Source: Trichobilharzia regenti (lineage: Eukaryota; Platyhelminthes; Trematoda; Strigeidida; Schistosomatidae). From it: DNA of 64,000 bases. Position 1 is the stretch's first letter; the number at the start of each line of letters is the position of its first letter. The notes below the pieces were generated by a model. It was given only the letters and a program-made list of their open reading frames with translations, did not search any database and had not been told where the DNA came from. The position numbers and the translations under genes are program-made. The stretch is taken from the NCBI GenBank assembly GCA_944472135.2, contig OX235270.1, positions 46,314,352 through 46,378,351 on the forward strand, read 5' to 3'. Of this stretch, positions 1 to 12,841 are shown in pieces.

Positions 1-1122
1 TCGTTACCCATGCTTTGTCATTTTTTAGACTGACACGCTGCTTATTTGACTTATTACGAGGGAGGTATGTCGAAGTCTGGGGTGGGACTCTGGGTTTTGT
101 GGTCTTTTTTGCGGTTTCTACTGAGGGACTCTCTGGCTTGGATCCAGATTGGGTGTGGTCTGCCAGTAGTTTCTGGTCAGCCATAGTTTGTGCGTCTATG
201 TCAACCTCATGTAGGTCAGCAGGTTTTCGAGATGTGCTCTCGTGCACTCTAAGACTGCACCCAGTGGCACTGCTCTTACTGAGTTTTGGGTCGCTCTTAC
301 TTGCCGTTTTTTCTGCTAACACTATACACGTGACTTGCTGTGCCTCAGTGTCCGTCGACTCTTTAGCACTGATACCAGATGTATTTCTCAGTGTTGTCAA
401 CTTTGTGTCGAAGGAGTTCTTGGTTGCTTGCCTCTGGTTTGGTGTTTTATCCGAGACTACTTTGATAGTCTTGAATTTAGTGGCAGTAGCCAGAAGATCT
501 TCGGCCATCTTAAATCGTTCAGCTGTTATGTAGCTGTCGAACCTAAAGAATATAGGACAAGGATACTTCAGGTCTTTTTTGCTTAGGCGAATGCACTGAC
601 AAGGTGCATTCAATAGATTTGCAGCCTTCAGCAATGAGTGCTGGACTGACTTTATGGGCTCACTATCCGGTACATTATATACTATTGCGTTTTGTTTTGA
701 AGCCAGCCTTTTAACAACTTCGCTGGATAGAAAGTCGATGGCGTTTTCTAACTCCTTCGCATTTTCTGAGTCAGTATGAGTCATTCTAGAGGTCATATTA
801 AAAAGCTTTAGGATTGTAGGATTCTGCATTTCTTTTTTCATACGTGAGATAGTTTCAGGTATACATTCTAGGGAACTTAATTTCGTTTTTAATTCATCTA
901 TCTGTAGCTGCATCTCTTTAATTACGCAAGTTAAGTAAGAGAGCTCTACTTTTTCAGACAGAACATCTTCCACCTGTATTACAGGGGTCAGAGTTATGTT
1001 TGAGGCTTTTATGTTGGGTGAACTACTAATAATATGGGGTGGTAATGTGTTATTAGACGAGCCGGTGCTATTTTCTAAATTACTGGTGTTCACACGAACA
1101 CGCTTTTTAGAATTTTGAACCA
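1..1122 (-). CDS. LINE ORF1-type protein, partial (C-terminus outside window)
   Basis: A frame starting at ATG 1122 (minus) stays open for 374 codons to the edge. The first 60 residues are polar with a basic start (MVQNSKKRVRV). Residues about 60-115 look like a short coiled coil. About 125-215 fit the RRM-like plus C-terminal layout of LINE ORF1 proteins: a strand ending in NAIVYNVPDSE, a later RLRKKDLKYPCPIFFRF, then FKTIKVVSDKTPNQR. The tail is rich in Ser, Thr, Lys and Pro. In this family the protein binds LINE RNA and forms the RNP. Assignment rests on domain pattern, not on an alignment; a CR1- or Jockey-like source is likely but the clade is not resolved. Confidence 0.6.
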
Positions 1123-1216
1123 TCGTTATTAAAGATCAATTATTAGCAACCAATAAATGAATATAAGCGAAAACACGTGCAAAAGCGTCACCCGATTTGA
1201 ACGGACCGGGCGATGA
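1..1216 (-). mobile_element. LINE, 5' part, cut by the left window edge
   Basis: The 5' end of a non-LTR retrotransposon lies on the minus strand and abuts PLE sequence at about 1216/1217. It has a short leader (about 1216-1123) followed by an open ORF1-type frame to the window edge. Because the homologous PLE at 17868 onward continues without this sequence, the LINE probably inserted into the PLE or replaced its 5' part. The other end and any target duplication lie outside the window. Confidence 0.65.
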
Positions 1217-1995
1217 ATCTTTTCTTGACGTTCAACTAACGAGACGCCAACAAGACGGTACATTAAAAAGATCCATCTACAGAAAGCCAACGTGGAACGG
1301 ACAGCTCACTAACTTCCACAGTTGGGTACCTCTATATACTAAACGAAACTTAATCCGTTCACTAAGCCACAGAATACGTAGAATTTGCAGCCTGGATGCC
1401 ATAGAAGACGAAATGAACACTCTTAAGAAAATCCTCCTTGAAAATGGCTATCCAGAAAGATTTATCACAAAATCAATGAAACCCAGACCAGAGAAGCCGC
1501 CAACACCCAGTGCTCCAAAAAGACTCCTCTACATGAACCTACAGTTCAATGGAGACCAATCTACAGAAATACTGAGAAATCGGCTCTCCCGCTCATTGAA
1601 GAAAACCTTCCCTGCAGCTGAGTTACGACTGACGTTCTCCACGAGATCAATGATTCGTATAAACGTGAAGGATAAGCTACCGCTGTTGGCCTCATCTATG
1701 TGCATCTACCAATTCACCTGCTCTTGTGGAGCCAGGTATATCGGCCGTACTCAGCGTTCGCTATCCAAACGCGTCAACGAACATTTACCTTCATGGTTTT
1801 ATAAAGGAGAAAACCGATGCCCTCGCAGCTCGATCCTTGAACATTTGATCGACTCTGGACACCAAGTCAAACCAGAGACAAACTTCAAAGTTATCTACAG
1901 AATACAAGGCAATCTTGCTAAAAGTGTACGGATCAAACTTCTCCACATCGCAGAAGCAATGGCAATTCATCTGCTAAATCCTGAACTCTGCATAC
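1217..1995 (+). pseudogene. Penelope-like element, copy A: RT C-terminus and GIY-YIG endonuclease, split by a transposon
   Basis: This is nearly base-for-base the sequence at 17868-18646 of the complete PLE. It begins inside the RT C-terminal part (FLDVQLTRRQQDGTL). It continues into the GIY-YIG endonuclease: CIYQFTCSCG, ARYIGRTQRSLSKRV, NEH. The reading frame breaks at ELCI|RVRI, exactly where the MULE begins; the missing end resumes at 7083. The RT N-terminus is absent, replaced by the LINE on the left. PLEs copy themselves with an RT and cut DNA with this endonuclease. This copy is dead. Confidence 0.85.
1988..1995. repeat. Target-site duplication, left (MULE)
   Basis: CTGCATAC occurs here and again at 7075-7082. 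The uninterrupted PLE copy (18640 region) has the sequence once, so the pair marks an insertion of 5079 bp. Eight to nine bases is usual for Mutator-like elements. Confidence 0.85.
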
Positions 1996-2009
1996 GAGTG
2001 AGGATATAG

Positions 2010-4440
<2,431 letters not shown>

Positions 4441-4505
4441 CGAATTGAAAGACAACAAGATTTACATGAAAATTTTATTTTCATTATGATACAAATTTAG
4501 TTTAT

Positions 4506-6640
4506 TTACATATTAAGAACACGATTGATTCCTGCGATTACTCCGTCTGCATAAGTATTGGCAAACACTTCTCCAAATTTGTCATTAATTCTGTCCATAC
4601 CCGCAATGATAATCTTCTTTTTGGTATCGTATATGTCACTTCGATTTCGAGGAATAACTGCTGACGTACTTTGAGATGCGAACAAGTTGCGTGACCACGT
4701 CCATTGGTTACAATTATGCATCACATGGTTAACTACAAAAGGTGGAACAAAAAAAGTTAAGATAACTATGAACTGATTATCACATTACATTATACATTAA
4801 AAACGTAGTCATAAAAACGCAAATATACCTGTGAAATACGGCTTTCTGAAGTGGACCAAAAGCAAGTGTCGGCAGGGGTACCGACAGGTCTGAAATGTAA
4901 AGCACGTGCAGGTGCAAGCACTCAGATCAACCTGCACTGTATTCCCATTTTCTTTGAAGAATACATAATCAAAGGATTCGAACTCAACAATAGCCCATCG
5001 TCGCCATTGGTATTCACGTATTACCTTCCTCGCGGCGTATGGTGTCAGCAACCGTATAATTGGGATTAAACGTTGTGAACAGGGACACGTGAAGCATCGT
5101 GATTGAGCAATATTCGCCTCCTGCTGTATTATTGAAAAACTTCGTTTATGCCATTTATACACCTTTATCATACTTTTATGCAGACTATCAGATCTTTGCA
5201 AAAACCGTTTCATCTGCTTGTGGGAACTCTCAACACGATTATTTGTATCGTTCCCAAAAGTCAGCACGTTATCTCTGAAACAGGCTGCCCACAATTCTCG
5301 TCGATGCATCCAACGACGTTGTAGATATTGACTGACATTAGCATCCAATCTGCTAATAACTGTGAAGTAGAAATTAAATCTGCAAAATGAGAACAATAGA
5401 GGCATTACTCTGATCTCCTTTTACACTGCACTAGACGGCATAAATAATTCTTCACAATGGGATTTCTTGTCTACGAATAAAATGTAAAGTATGCTTCGAA
5501 AAACTTACTTTCCGACAGAAAGCTCGGCAAACATGGAAAGAACACAAAACAATGTGCGCTTGTCTGTGCGTTAACTTGATGGCTGCTATTTCAGCTTGCG
5601 CACAATCCATAATGAAGGATTCTGTTTTGGAGGTGTCTTCCATTATTTGACAGAAACAGTCTAATATCCAAACTACATCTCGTTTGAATTCTTTTCTAGT
5701 CCACGCAAATAAAACTGGTCGTCCACGACCAAAATTATCCGTCACAAGTAGCTGGAACAAAGAATACCTGCACATTGACTAATGAATTGGTAAACTTACT
5801 TCCCCTTATTCGTATTATACGTCGAGTCAATACCAACAACTTCAGGGAACTGTTTATACAATTCCATTTGCTCATAAGTTGCAAAACAAATTCTTGTTAG
5901 TGAATTCCTGATCGGTTCATCGGAATAATACTCCATTAACTTCCCACAGGACTTTAGGAATTCAAAAATGTCACGACGACTCGAAATACCTTAAGTATGT
6001 AACAAGTACGTCAACGTTACCTTTATTCACTGCGGCTTTCATATTTTTAACGTCAATGCGAGTTATATCCTTGTTGTACTTCTCCTTAACATGCATTATT
6101 ATTTCATCGGATGAGTGGGATTGCTGAAGAAGTGGTTCAATATTTTCTTTCTCTTCAACTGTTAGTCGTCTATACCATGGGTCATTCTGCATGTACACCC
6201 TGCTGCATGGATGGTTATGCACCATATTGTGGGAAGCAATTATGTATTCACTATAATGCAAAACCACGCGAAATGAAGACGAGCAATTGCAACATTTAGA
6301 CCTGCAATATTCATGAAATCATATGACACTTCTTCTTACGACTTGTTTTTCAATTTCAATCCAGGTCTTGTACGATTCACTCCAAAAGTGCATTTAAAAC
6401 CAACATAAGCGTACTTAAACCTGGCATCCGGTATCGTTTTGCTGCAATTATGAACATAGTGAGTGTAGGATAACTACACTGTTAGCATTAAATGACTTCC
6501 TCACTTTTTGAAATTCTGCTAATGACTTCTCAAATTCATCCCAGCTGAAGAAACGCTTTCCAAGTATGTATTCAGCAAAAATTCCACTTAAATCTGTGTT
6601 CCTGTCACTCGAATTGACTACCTGCAACGGACTAAAATAA
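4506..6640 (-). CDS. MULE-type transposase with SWIM zinc finger, multi-exon
   Basis: Exons read right to left. About 6600-6515 gives FFSWDEFEKSLAEF, a FAR1/ZSWIM-like start. About 6430-6340 gives RFKYAYVGFKCTFGVNRTRP. About 6299-5990 gives FRVVLHYSEYIIASHN and HNHP. About 5960-5810 gives VVGIDSTYNTNKGK before a GTAAG donor. 5775-5510 gives FIMDCAQAE and LCSFHVCRAF. 5405-4830 gives NNRVESSHKQMKRF and the SWIM finger CTCTCFTF..CRYPCRH. 4724-4506 is a C-terminal piece. The likely catalytic triad is the Asp in GIDST, the Asp in IMDCA and the Glu in RVESS, the DDE pattern of MULE transposases. Boundaries are estimated by eye. Several exons lack stops or frameshifts, so the element may be only recently dead, or intact. 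Confidence 0.75.
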
Positions 6641-7074
6641 AATTATCAATTAGGATCCATCTATGTCACAACTATTCCAAGGTAAATCGTAAAAAAACAA
6701 CATTGAAATACAGGGATGATCGATAACCATCAAGAAAATACCACACGTATAACCTAAATTACAGAAAAACACAAGAACCCACCGGTTCGTTGACATCGCA
6801 AGCAACCAATAGACCAAACAACGAATTGTACGACAAATAATGCCTAGTACATGCACAAACAAAGAAAAACAAAGCGTAACAATAGTTTAATACACGTTTA
6901 CAGTAATCACTTATGCTGGCAAACGACGCAAACACAACCACGCAAATAGAGCATCCGACAGCACGCACCCAAGGACAATTCAAACTCCAATTGACCGCCA
7001 CCATTCTAGCCAGTGAAAGACGAAAAAAAATTAGTCGCGGAAAATATAACACGAAACCACGTATATACTCACCC
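6641..7074. other. MULE right terminal region
   Basis: Presumed 5' leader and promoter side of the transposase, ending in the right inverted repeat (...TATATACTCACCC). No coding sequence was recognised. Confidence 0.4.
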
Positions 7075-7082
7075 CTGCATAC
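7075..7082. repeat. Target-site duplication, right (MULE)
   Basis: Second copy of CTGCATAC; PLE sequence resumes directly after it. Confidence 0.85.
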
Positions 7083-7404
7083 AAAAGAAATTCGTTCATT
7101 CATTAAATCTACAATGGACGTAATCTTTCTTAATTTCAGTCTTACTAATTGTATTATTTTGTCTTTTTCATTTTATATTATCATTTTATTATTTCACATC
7201 TTCATTTATATTATTCTCTACCCCACCCTTTTGTAATTTCTACCCTCATTAACAATGTTGCTTACTTGACCCACGTCCAATTTCTAGTCAACCATGTTAC
7301 GTCACTCGATTAACTTACTTATTTTCAACTGTATTATTCTCTAACCCCACCCTTATTTAATTTTAACCACCACTCATTAACACTTGCCAACCTGACCTAC
7401 TCTG
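7075..7404 (+). mobile_element. Penelope-like element, copy A: 3' end
   Basis: The last codons of the GIY-YIG frame (IQKKFVHSLNLQWT) and the 3' untranslated tail. It matches 18639-18968 almost completely and ends, like that copy, at AAATATCTTTG (7405-7415). Sharing the same downstream junction shows that copies A and B come from block duplication rather than separate insertion. Confidence 0.85.
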
Positions 7405-8296
7405 AAATATCTTTGTGGCAACTTTTAGCTTCAGTTAGAGCACGTAAAGTTAGGAATCAGGAACCTGAGTTTCCGATCATTGATTCAAAGGATTGCAACA
7501 AAACATACGTCAGGCCACACCTTGAGTTGCATAATATTATTGCACCCCCAATGCTTAGAAGAGACGCCAACCTATTGGAAAGAGTCCAACGACGGGCAAC
7601 AAAAGGAGTGGTTGGTCTCCGAAATAAACCATATGATGAAAGGCTGAAGAAATTAGGCCTCTTCACACTTAGCTACCATCGGCTTAGGGGTGATTTGATT
7701 ACTGCCTACAAAATAACAAATGACCAGAATCACCCAAACAAAGGTGTTCTGCCATTGAGTAGGTATAGGCTCCCTCGTGGTAATCCCAGGAGGACAGCTC
7801 ACCAGAGGGCAAGGACCCGGGTGCGCTCCCACTTCTTTTCACTGCGGGTTTGCCGTCCCTGGAATTCCTTACCGGCAGATGTAGCTATGGCACCGTCTTT
7901 GAACGCCTTTAAGCGAAGGCTGGATAACCATGCAGCGACACAAGGACTGCATCCAAATGGCCTATCCCCTTAAAATCGCATACACCAGTCAGGGGTAGAC
8001 AGTTAAACTTGTCGTGTTACTTCTTTACATTCTCTCCCGTCTTACTCTCCTGACAACTTTAACTGCATTTATTATTATTATTATTGCCGATTTATATATA
8101 TATATATATATATTATTCTTCAAATTCAATCAGCTGTTTGTTGTTACGCGTTTCTGTTTCCTTTTCTGTCTGTTAGTCTGAATAACTTCAGTAATTATAT
8201 CTATTATTAGCATTATTATTATTACTATCTCTTTTCTCTTGTCGACGATACCAGAGGACTAACAGGCGAAAGGGTTAATTCCATTCATAGTAGTAA
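7405..8296 (+). pseudogene. CR1-like LINE 3' fragment, copy A (C-terminal RT region and 3' UTR)
   Basis: From about 7500 the frame encodes the C-terminal end of a CR1-like reverse transcriptase protein: KTYVRPHLELHNIIAPP, ERVQRRATK, GLRNKPYDERLKKLGL, then RTRVRSHFFSLRVC. It stops at 7971-7973. An ATT repeat and a TA run at about 8070-8110 lie in the 3' UTR. The UTR is interrupted at 8296 by the Gypsy element and resumes at 12842. It parallels 18977-19858. There is no catalytic core, so it is dead. Confidence 0.8.
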
Positions 8297-8648
8297 TGTA
8301 ACAACAGAAGACAAGGGCTGGCAACAGATCGTTTTATTACGAAAATCAACACGTATTTATATATATTTTATGTGCATTAATAAGGCTTATGCAAGCAGAA
8401 AAAGGCAGTCTTCTGATTGGTTGTTTCTCGGAAGTTAAGCAGACAAACACAGTCTTATGATTGGTTGTTTTCGATATTTCTCGGAAAGTAGAGCCATCTA
8501 TCTGCGAATCATATTTGTCCACATTTAAGTTTGCTGTGATTGGTTGTTGAAACAGCCTTGTTCATATTTTCTCACGGCCCATATTAGTGACCTAGACATT
8601 AACGTAGATTAGTGCCAACCAATCGGCTAGCAGCCTGCTCTCACCACA
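8297..8648 (-). repeat. 3' LTR of Gypsy 1
   Basis: 352 bp, TG...CA ends (element sense begins TGTGGTGAGAG). A G-rich polypurine stretch (GGGGGGACGAG in element sense) lies immediately before it at 8649-8659. The pol frame runs 22 bp into the LTR before its stop. Confidence 0.9.
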
Positions 8649-11600
8649 CTCGTCCCCCCGTCAAATAGCTTCGTGCGCAGACGTTCCGACCTTCTGGGTG
8701 CTACATCCTCTAGTTGAGGATTGTTACTGACCGGCTTGTCCCACTGTACCCATCTTTGGAGCTGACTGGCGTTAACTCGTTTCTGTTTATCACCTCTTCG
8801 GATGGTATATACTTGACCCCGTCTTTTTGTGATTGTGTATGGTCCTTCCCACTTTGGAAGGAGTTTCCGTGAACCTAGCCCGCCTCCAACTGTATATCTC
8901 CTGTCTCTACACTTCACTTGGTCCCCGACTGCAAAGGTAATGCACTGCGTCCTTTCTTTCATCTGAGACTTCGTGACATCACTGCGCTGCTTCCGTATTA
9001 CATTCTTGACTGCCTCTTTCCTCTCTGCTTTTAATTTCGTCGTACTCCACTTTTGGTGCATGGGCCAGGTCTCATTGTGTACCGGTAATCGTGGTTTTCT
9101 ACCATACATCAGTTGGAAGGGTGACTTCTTCGTTGTTTCCTGAGTGGTAGCCCGATGTGTTAGTAAAATCAGTGGAAGCTCCGTTTCCCAGTTCCCGCCC
9201 TTCGAGGCCAGCCACTCCTTCAGTGTACGGTTGTTTCTCTCCGTTAGGCCATTCGTTTGTGGATGGTATGGGGTCGTTCTGATCCTCTTGATGCCCAGCT
9301 GTTGCAAACGGGAAGTAAACTCTTCACTCTCGAAACAGGGACCTTGGTCTGTCAGTATTGTCTTCGGTACGCCGTGGTCTGCAACAATGTGTCTAACTAC
9401 TGCATCTGTCACGGTTCTTGCACGTTGGTCTGGGATTGCTACGGCGTCTACCCATCGTGTCGCGTGTTCCGTCATCACCAAGAGGTACTGATTACCATTG
9501 GATGTCTGAGGAAATGGACCCATGACATCTACGGACCACAAGTCACCTATCGCGGTAACTGGAATCGACTGAAGTGGTGGTCGTATATACCGGTCACCTT
9601 TCATCAGCTGGCACCGTGGACATCCAAGTACGTATCTTGCTACGTCTTCTCTCATACCTGGCCAGTACATACTTTGTCTTAGGAGGTCGGTCGTTCTGGC
9701 CACGCCTGTATGCGCTAGCTGGTGACATTCTTCTATCATGTCGTGGCGCGACGATTGAGGTATGACAGCCAGCCAGCTTCCGTCGTTCTCTCGCCAGGTC
9801 AGAGTCCCGTAGGCATTCACTCTGAGTCGATCCCTCTGTCTGAGTAGTGTGGTTAGCTCCTTACTCGCCGTAGTTTGATCCACTTCTATTCCGTTGGTGA
9901 TCACCTGTATTACTGTATTCAGCGTATCGTCCAACCTCTGCCTACGTGCAAGTCTTAGTGGGTCTTGTTCTACTGCATGCACTCCGTAAGCGACCTCGGG
10001 CAACTCAGACTCATCTTCTGGTCTCGATAACAAATCTGCCAAGACATTTTCACTTCCAGGAACGTGTGAGATCGTAAAATCGTACTCCTGAAGACGCAAC
10101 ATCCACCGTGACAACTTCCCCCGTGGGTCTCTCGCTGTCTTCAAAAATTGTAGCGGCTTATGATCAGTTTCGATGTGGAACCGCCGGCCGAGTAAATAAG
10201 GTCTCCATTTGTCGACTGCCCATACCATTGCTAAACATTCTTTCTCTATCGTTGAATACTTTCTCTCTGTGAGGGTCAAAACCCTACTGGCATACTCAAC
10301 GATTCCCTCGTCCTGTCTTAGGACCGCACCTATAGCGTAGTCACTGGCATCTGTGCACACTGTGAACTGTCTTCCTGGCACAGGTAGTTTTAGCGTCATT
10401 TGTTGGTGGTCGAGCAGCTGTTTAATTCTGTCGAATGTCCTCTGCGATTCTTCCGACCAAACAAACTTTGGCTCACCTAGTAGCCTGTATAGAGGGGCTG
10501 CTATCTCATTGAAGTTCTTCACGAAGCGACTATAAAACGCTGCTCTACCCAAGAATTGTCTCAGTTTTCTCTTTGAATTCGGGGCTGGAATCGTTTTAAT
10601 CGTCAAAATTTTCTCCGGCAGTGGTTTAATCTCACCATTTCCCACTTTATGTCCCAACAGAGTAACATTCTTTTTGGCTATCTGAGACTTGGTTTTGTTG
10701 ACGCGTAGTCCAAACTCTTCGATGCGTCGCAGCACGGCTTCTACATGGTTGACGTGATCGTTTTCGTTTTGACTGTATATGACGAGATCATCACCATAAA
10801 CCTCCACGTTTTTCAAGTTCCTAAGTAATAGCTTCATCAGTCGTCTGAACGTAAACGGTGCACCTGCTAGTCCAAACGGCATGCGTTTAAATCGATATTG
10901 TGTCTGACCCACGATGAAAGCCGTCTTATCTCTATCACCTTGTTTTATCGGTATCTGCCAGTATCCTGAGCGAAGATCGAGAACCGAAAACACATTCGCA
11001 CCTTGTAGGCGATCTAAAGTTTCTACCACTGTTGGCATGGCACACGGTCTTAACTCTGTCATACTGTTTAACTGTCGAAAATCAACACAGAATCTATACT
11101 TCCCATTCGCTTTTTTTACTAACAGCACTGGAGAGTTGTACGGGCTATCAGCTTCCTCAATAATATCATCTTTTAACATCTCTTGCACTTGTCGCTCCAC
11201 TTCGCCTTCCAGATGACATGGAACTCTTCGCGTTAAAAATGACCTTACTTTCGGATCACTTAACGGAATTTCATGATTCACCTTATCGCAATAACCGTAT
11301 GGGTCGCCATCTCCAGTGAACAGATGATCGTATTTATTAATTAACTCTGTCACATTGTGTACCGTCGACAGCTTAATCGCTGCTATCTCGCTGGTCTCAT
11401 ACATGTTGATATGCCCGTATTTCGTGATCACCACGTTCGCTTGCGTGTCGATTATTGCACCAATCTCACGCAGAAAATCCGCTCCTAATATCGTTCGCTG
11501 TAGTTCGGGTACAACAATGAAAGGAAACGTCACCTCGCAGCCACCAACAACGACCGTACAGTTCGATCTACCCGTGATACGCAACACATACCCGCCTACT

Positions 11601-11713
11601 GTTTGTACTGTCAATGAACACGGACTAACACTCTTACATAAATTCTTATCTATTAACGACACGGCCGCCCCTGTATCTATCAAACATACTACTTCTCGAT
11701 CATTCACTCGCAA
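8627..11713 (-). CDS. pol: Gypsy 1 Pol: protease, RT, RNase H, integrase
   Basis: About 1028 residues without a stop. In order: aspartic protease (CLIDTGAAVSL, about residue 10); reverse transcriptase with VDFRQLN, SVLDLRSGYWQI, RMPFGLAGAP and a YGDD catalytic box; RNase H (TVCTDASDYAIG ... IEKECLAMVWAVDKWRPYL); integrase with an HHCC finger (H..H near CHQLAHTGV, CPRCQ) and a D,D,E core (WSVDVMG, LTDQGPCF, NGLTERNNRT). Its frame is -1 relative to gag and overlaps the gag end by about 10 bases or more. It is therefore likely made by -1 ribosomal frameshifting; the frame is open from about 11737, and no conventional ATG is evident at its start. All key motifs look intact. Confidence 0.9.
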   Translation of the reverse strand: MRVNDREVVCLIDTGAAVSLIDKNLCKSVSPCSLTVQTVGGYVLRITGRSNCTVVVGGCEVTFPFIVVPELQRTILGADFLREIGAIIDTQANVVITKYGHINMYETSEIAAIKLSTVHNVTELINKYDHLFTGDGDPYGYCDKVNHEIPLSDPKVRSFLTRRVPCHLEGEVERQVQEMLKDDIIEEADSPYNSPVLLVKKANGKYRFCVDFRQLNSMTELRPCAMPTVVETLDRLQGANVFSVLDLRSGYWQIPIKQGDRDKTAFIVGQTQYRFKRMPFGLAGAPFTFRRLMKLLLRNLKNVEVYGDDLVIYSQNENDHVNHVEAVLRRIEEFGLRVNKTKSQIAKKNVTLLGHKVGNGEIKPLPEKILTIKTIPAPNSKRKLRQFLGRAAFYSRFVKNFNEIAAPLYRLLGEPKFVWSEESQRTFDRIKQLLDHQQMTLKLPVPGRQFTVCTDASDYAIGAVLRQDEGIVEYASRVLTLTERKYSTIEKECLAMVWAVDKWRPYLLGRRFHIETDHKPLQFLKTARDPRGKLSRWMLRLQEYDFTISHVPGSENVLADLLSRPEDESELPEVAYGVHAVEQDPLRLARRQRLDDTLNTVIQVITNGIEVDQTTASKELTTLLRQRDRLRVNAYGTLTWRENDGSWLAVIPQSSRHDMIEECHQLAHTGVARTTDLLRQSMYWPGMREDVARYVLGCPRCQLMKGDRYIRPPLQSIPVTAIGDLWSVDVMGPFPQTSNGNQYLLVMTEHATRWVDAVAIPDQRARTVTDAVVRHIVADHGVPKTILTDQGPCFESEEFTSRLQQLGIKRIRTTPYHPQTNGLTERNNRTLKEWLASKGGNWETELPLILLTHRATTQETTKKSPFQLMYGRKPRLPVHNETWPMHQKWSTTKLKAERKEAVKNVIRKQRSDVTKSQMKERTQCITFAVGDQVKCRDRRYTVGGGLGSRKLLPKWEGPYTITKRRGQVYTIRRGDKQKRVNASQLQRWVQWDKPVSNNPQLEDVAPRRSERLRTKLFDGGTSVVRAGC

Positions 11714-12465
11714 CTTCGAATACAGAGCCCTTTCTCAATAGCCCCCACTAAATCTAGGTTCATACGAAAGAAAGAACAAGCATTATACCGTCTGAAATTT
11801 TTTCTTTTTCGCCTTTCTGGGCAGTATCTTCTCCAGTGTCCCGGCTTACCGCATTCAAAACACCGGTCTTTTCTATCAGCCAACTTTAACGCCGCCACTT
11901 CCCGCTGCAATGCTTCAATTTTCTGCTCATATTCGTTTGGTTTTGGTTGGTCTATAGCGGCTACCGTTGTGCTCAGCAGCTGTCTGGTCACCTTCGCCAG
12001 CTCACTAATATCCATCGGCTGCGTTGCGTTAACCAGTTGTAATCGCTGAGAAATGTGGTCTGGGACACTCTCGATGAATTGGGAAGACAGTAACTGCGCT
12101 TCTGATTCTTCATCTAAAGTGGGAAGCGCGCGTCGAAGTAGATTAGTCAGTTTCACCGCCAACACTAGCGGGTCTCCATCAGGTCCAAGCTTCATTGACC
12201 GGAACTGCTGCATTGCTAGCTGTCTGTCTGTTTCGCTGTCAAACTCGGACACTAGTCGTTCAACCAATTTCTTCCAAGACGCTGTGCCATTTGACCTGTC
12301 TACGCTGTCATATGCAGCCTTCGCTCGGCCTCTCAACAGCGTCCCCAGGACAACTGCCTTCGCCGCCTGCTCCTTGACACCCACCAGCTCAGCAACGGCC
12401 TCGAAGTCACGTAAGAAGCTCCGTATGTCTCCTTCTTCAAACGCAGCTGGCCACGGGATCTTCAT
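11704..12465 (-). CDS. gag: Gypsy 1 Gag with one CCHC zinc knuckle
   Basis: The ATG at 12465 lies 24 bases inside the 5' LTR boundary and gives about 253 residues. The frame is open further upstream into the LTR, but without another ATG. It has a helical retrotransposon Gag region (SFLRDFEAVAEL ... KLVERLVSEFDSE) and a coiled segment (YEQKIEALQREVAALK). A single nucleic-acid-binding knuckle, CFECGKPGHWRRYC, lies near residue 205. Gag packages element RNA into particles. It ends in a -1 overlap with pol. Confidence 0.88.
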   Translation of the reverse strand: MKIPWPAAFEEGDIRSFLRDFEAVAELVGVKEQAAKAVVLGTLLRGRAKAAYDSVDRSNGTASWKKLVERLVSEFDSETDRQLAMQQFRSMKLGPDGDPLVLAVKLTNLLRRALPTLDEESEAQLLSSQFIESVPDHISQRLQLVNATQPMDISELAKVTRQLLSTTVAAIDQPKPNEYEQKIEALQREVAALKLADRKDRCFECGKPGHWRRYCPERRKRKNFRRYNACSFFRMNLDLVGAIEKGLCIRSCE

Positions 12466-12471
12466 CTTTTT

Positions 12472-12488
12472 GGAGGCAGCGACACCAA
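12472..12488 (-). promoter_or_regulatory. Primer-binding site candidate, Gypsy 1
   Basis: In element sense the 5' LTR is followed, after two bases, by TGGTGTCGCTGCC. The TGG start fits pairing with the CCA end of a tRNA. The discriminator would be A, but the tRNA species was not identified. Confidence 0.6.
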
Positions 12489-12489
12489 A

Positions 12490-12841
12490 TGTAACAACAG
12501 AAGACAAGGGCTGGCAACAGATCGTTTTATTACGAAAATCAACACGTATTTATATATATTTTATGTGCATTAATAAGGCTTATGCAAGCAGAAAAAGGCA
12601 GTCTTCTGATTGGTTGTTTCTCGGAAGTTAAGCAGACAAACACAGTCTTATGATTGGTTGTTTTCGATATTTCTCGGAAAGTAGAGCCATCTATCTGCGA
12701 ATCATATTTGTCCACATTTAAGTTTGCTGTGATTGGTTGTTGAAACAGCCTTGTTCATATTTTCTCACGGCCCATATTAGTGACCTAGACATTAACGTAG
12801 ATTAGTGTCAACCAATCGGCTAGCAGCCTGCTCTCACCACA
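12490..12841 (-). repeat. 5' LTR of Gypsy 1
   Basis: 352 bp. It matches the 3' LTR except for one base seen by eye. It contains a TATATATAA-type promoter box in element sense. Confidence 0.9.

Larger units (their letters stand above)
8297..12841 (-). mobile_element. Gypsy LTR retrotransposon 1 (4545 bp), young insertion
   Basis: Full-length element on the minus strand with 352-bp LTRs at 8297-8648 (3' LTR) and 12490-12841 (5' LTR). Read by eye, the LTRs differ at one base (GTGCCAAC versus GTGTCAAC). A GTAA target duplication flanks it (8293-8296 and 12842-12845). The paralogous empty site is seen at 19855-19858. Gag and Pol frames are both open. These features point to a recent insertion after the surrounding block duplicated. 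Confidence 0.92.

Noticed and set aside
15..586. Plus-strand open frames of 172 and 83 codons
   Set aside because: Opposite strand to the much longer LINE ORF1 frame, hydrophobic and low in support; treated as shadows.
9144..11741. Plus-strand frames within Gypsy 1 pol
   Set aside because: Antisense to an intact pol with all family motifs.
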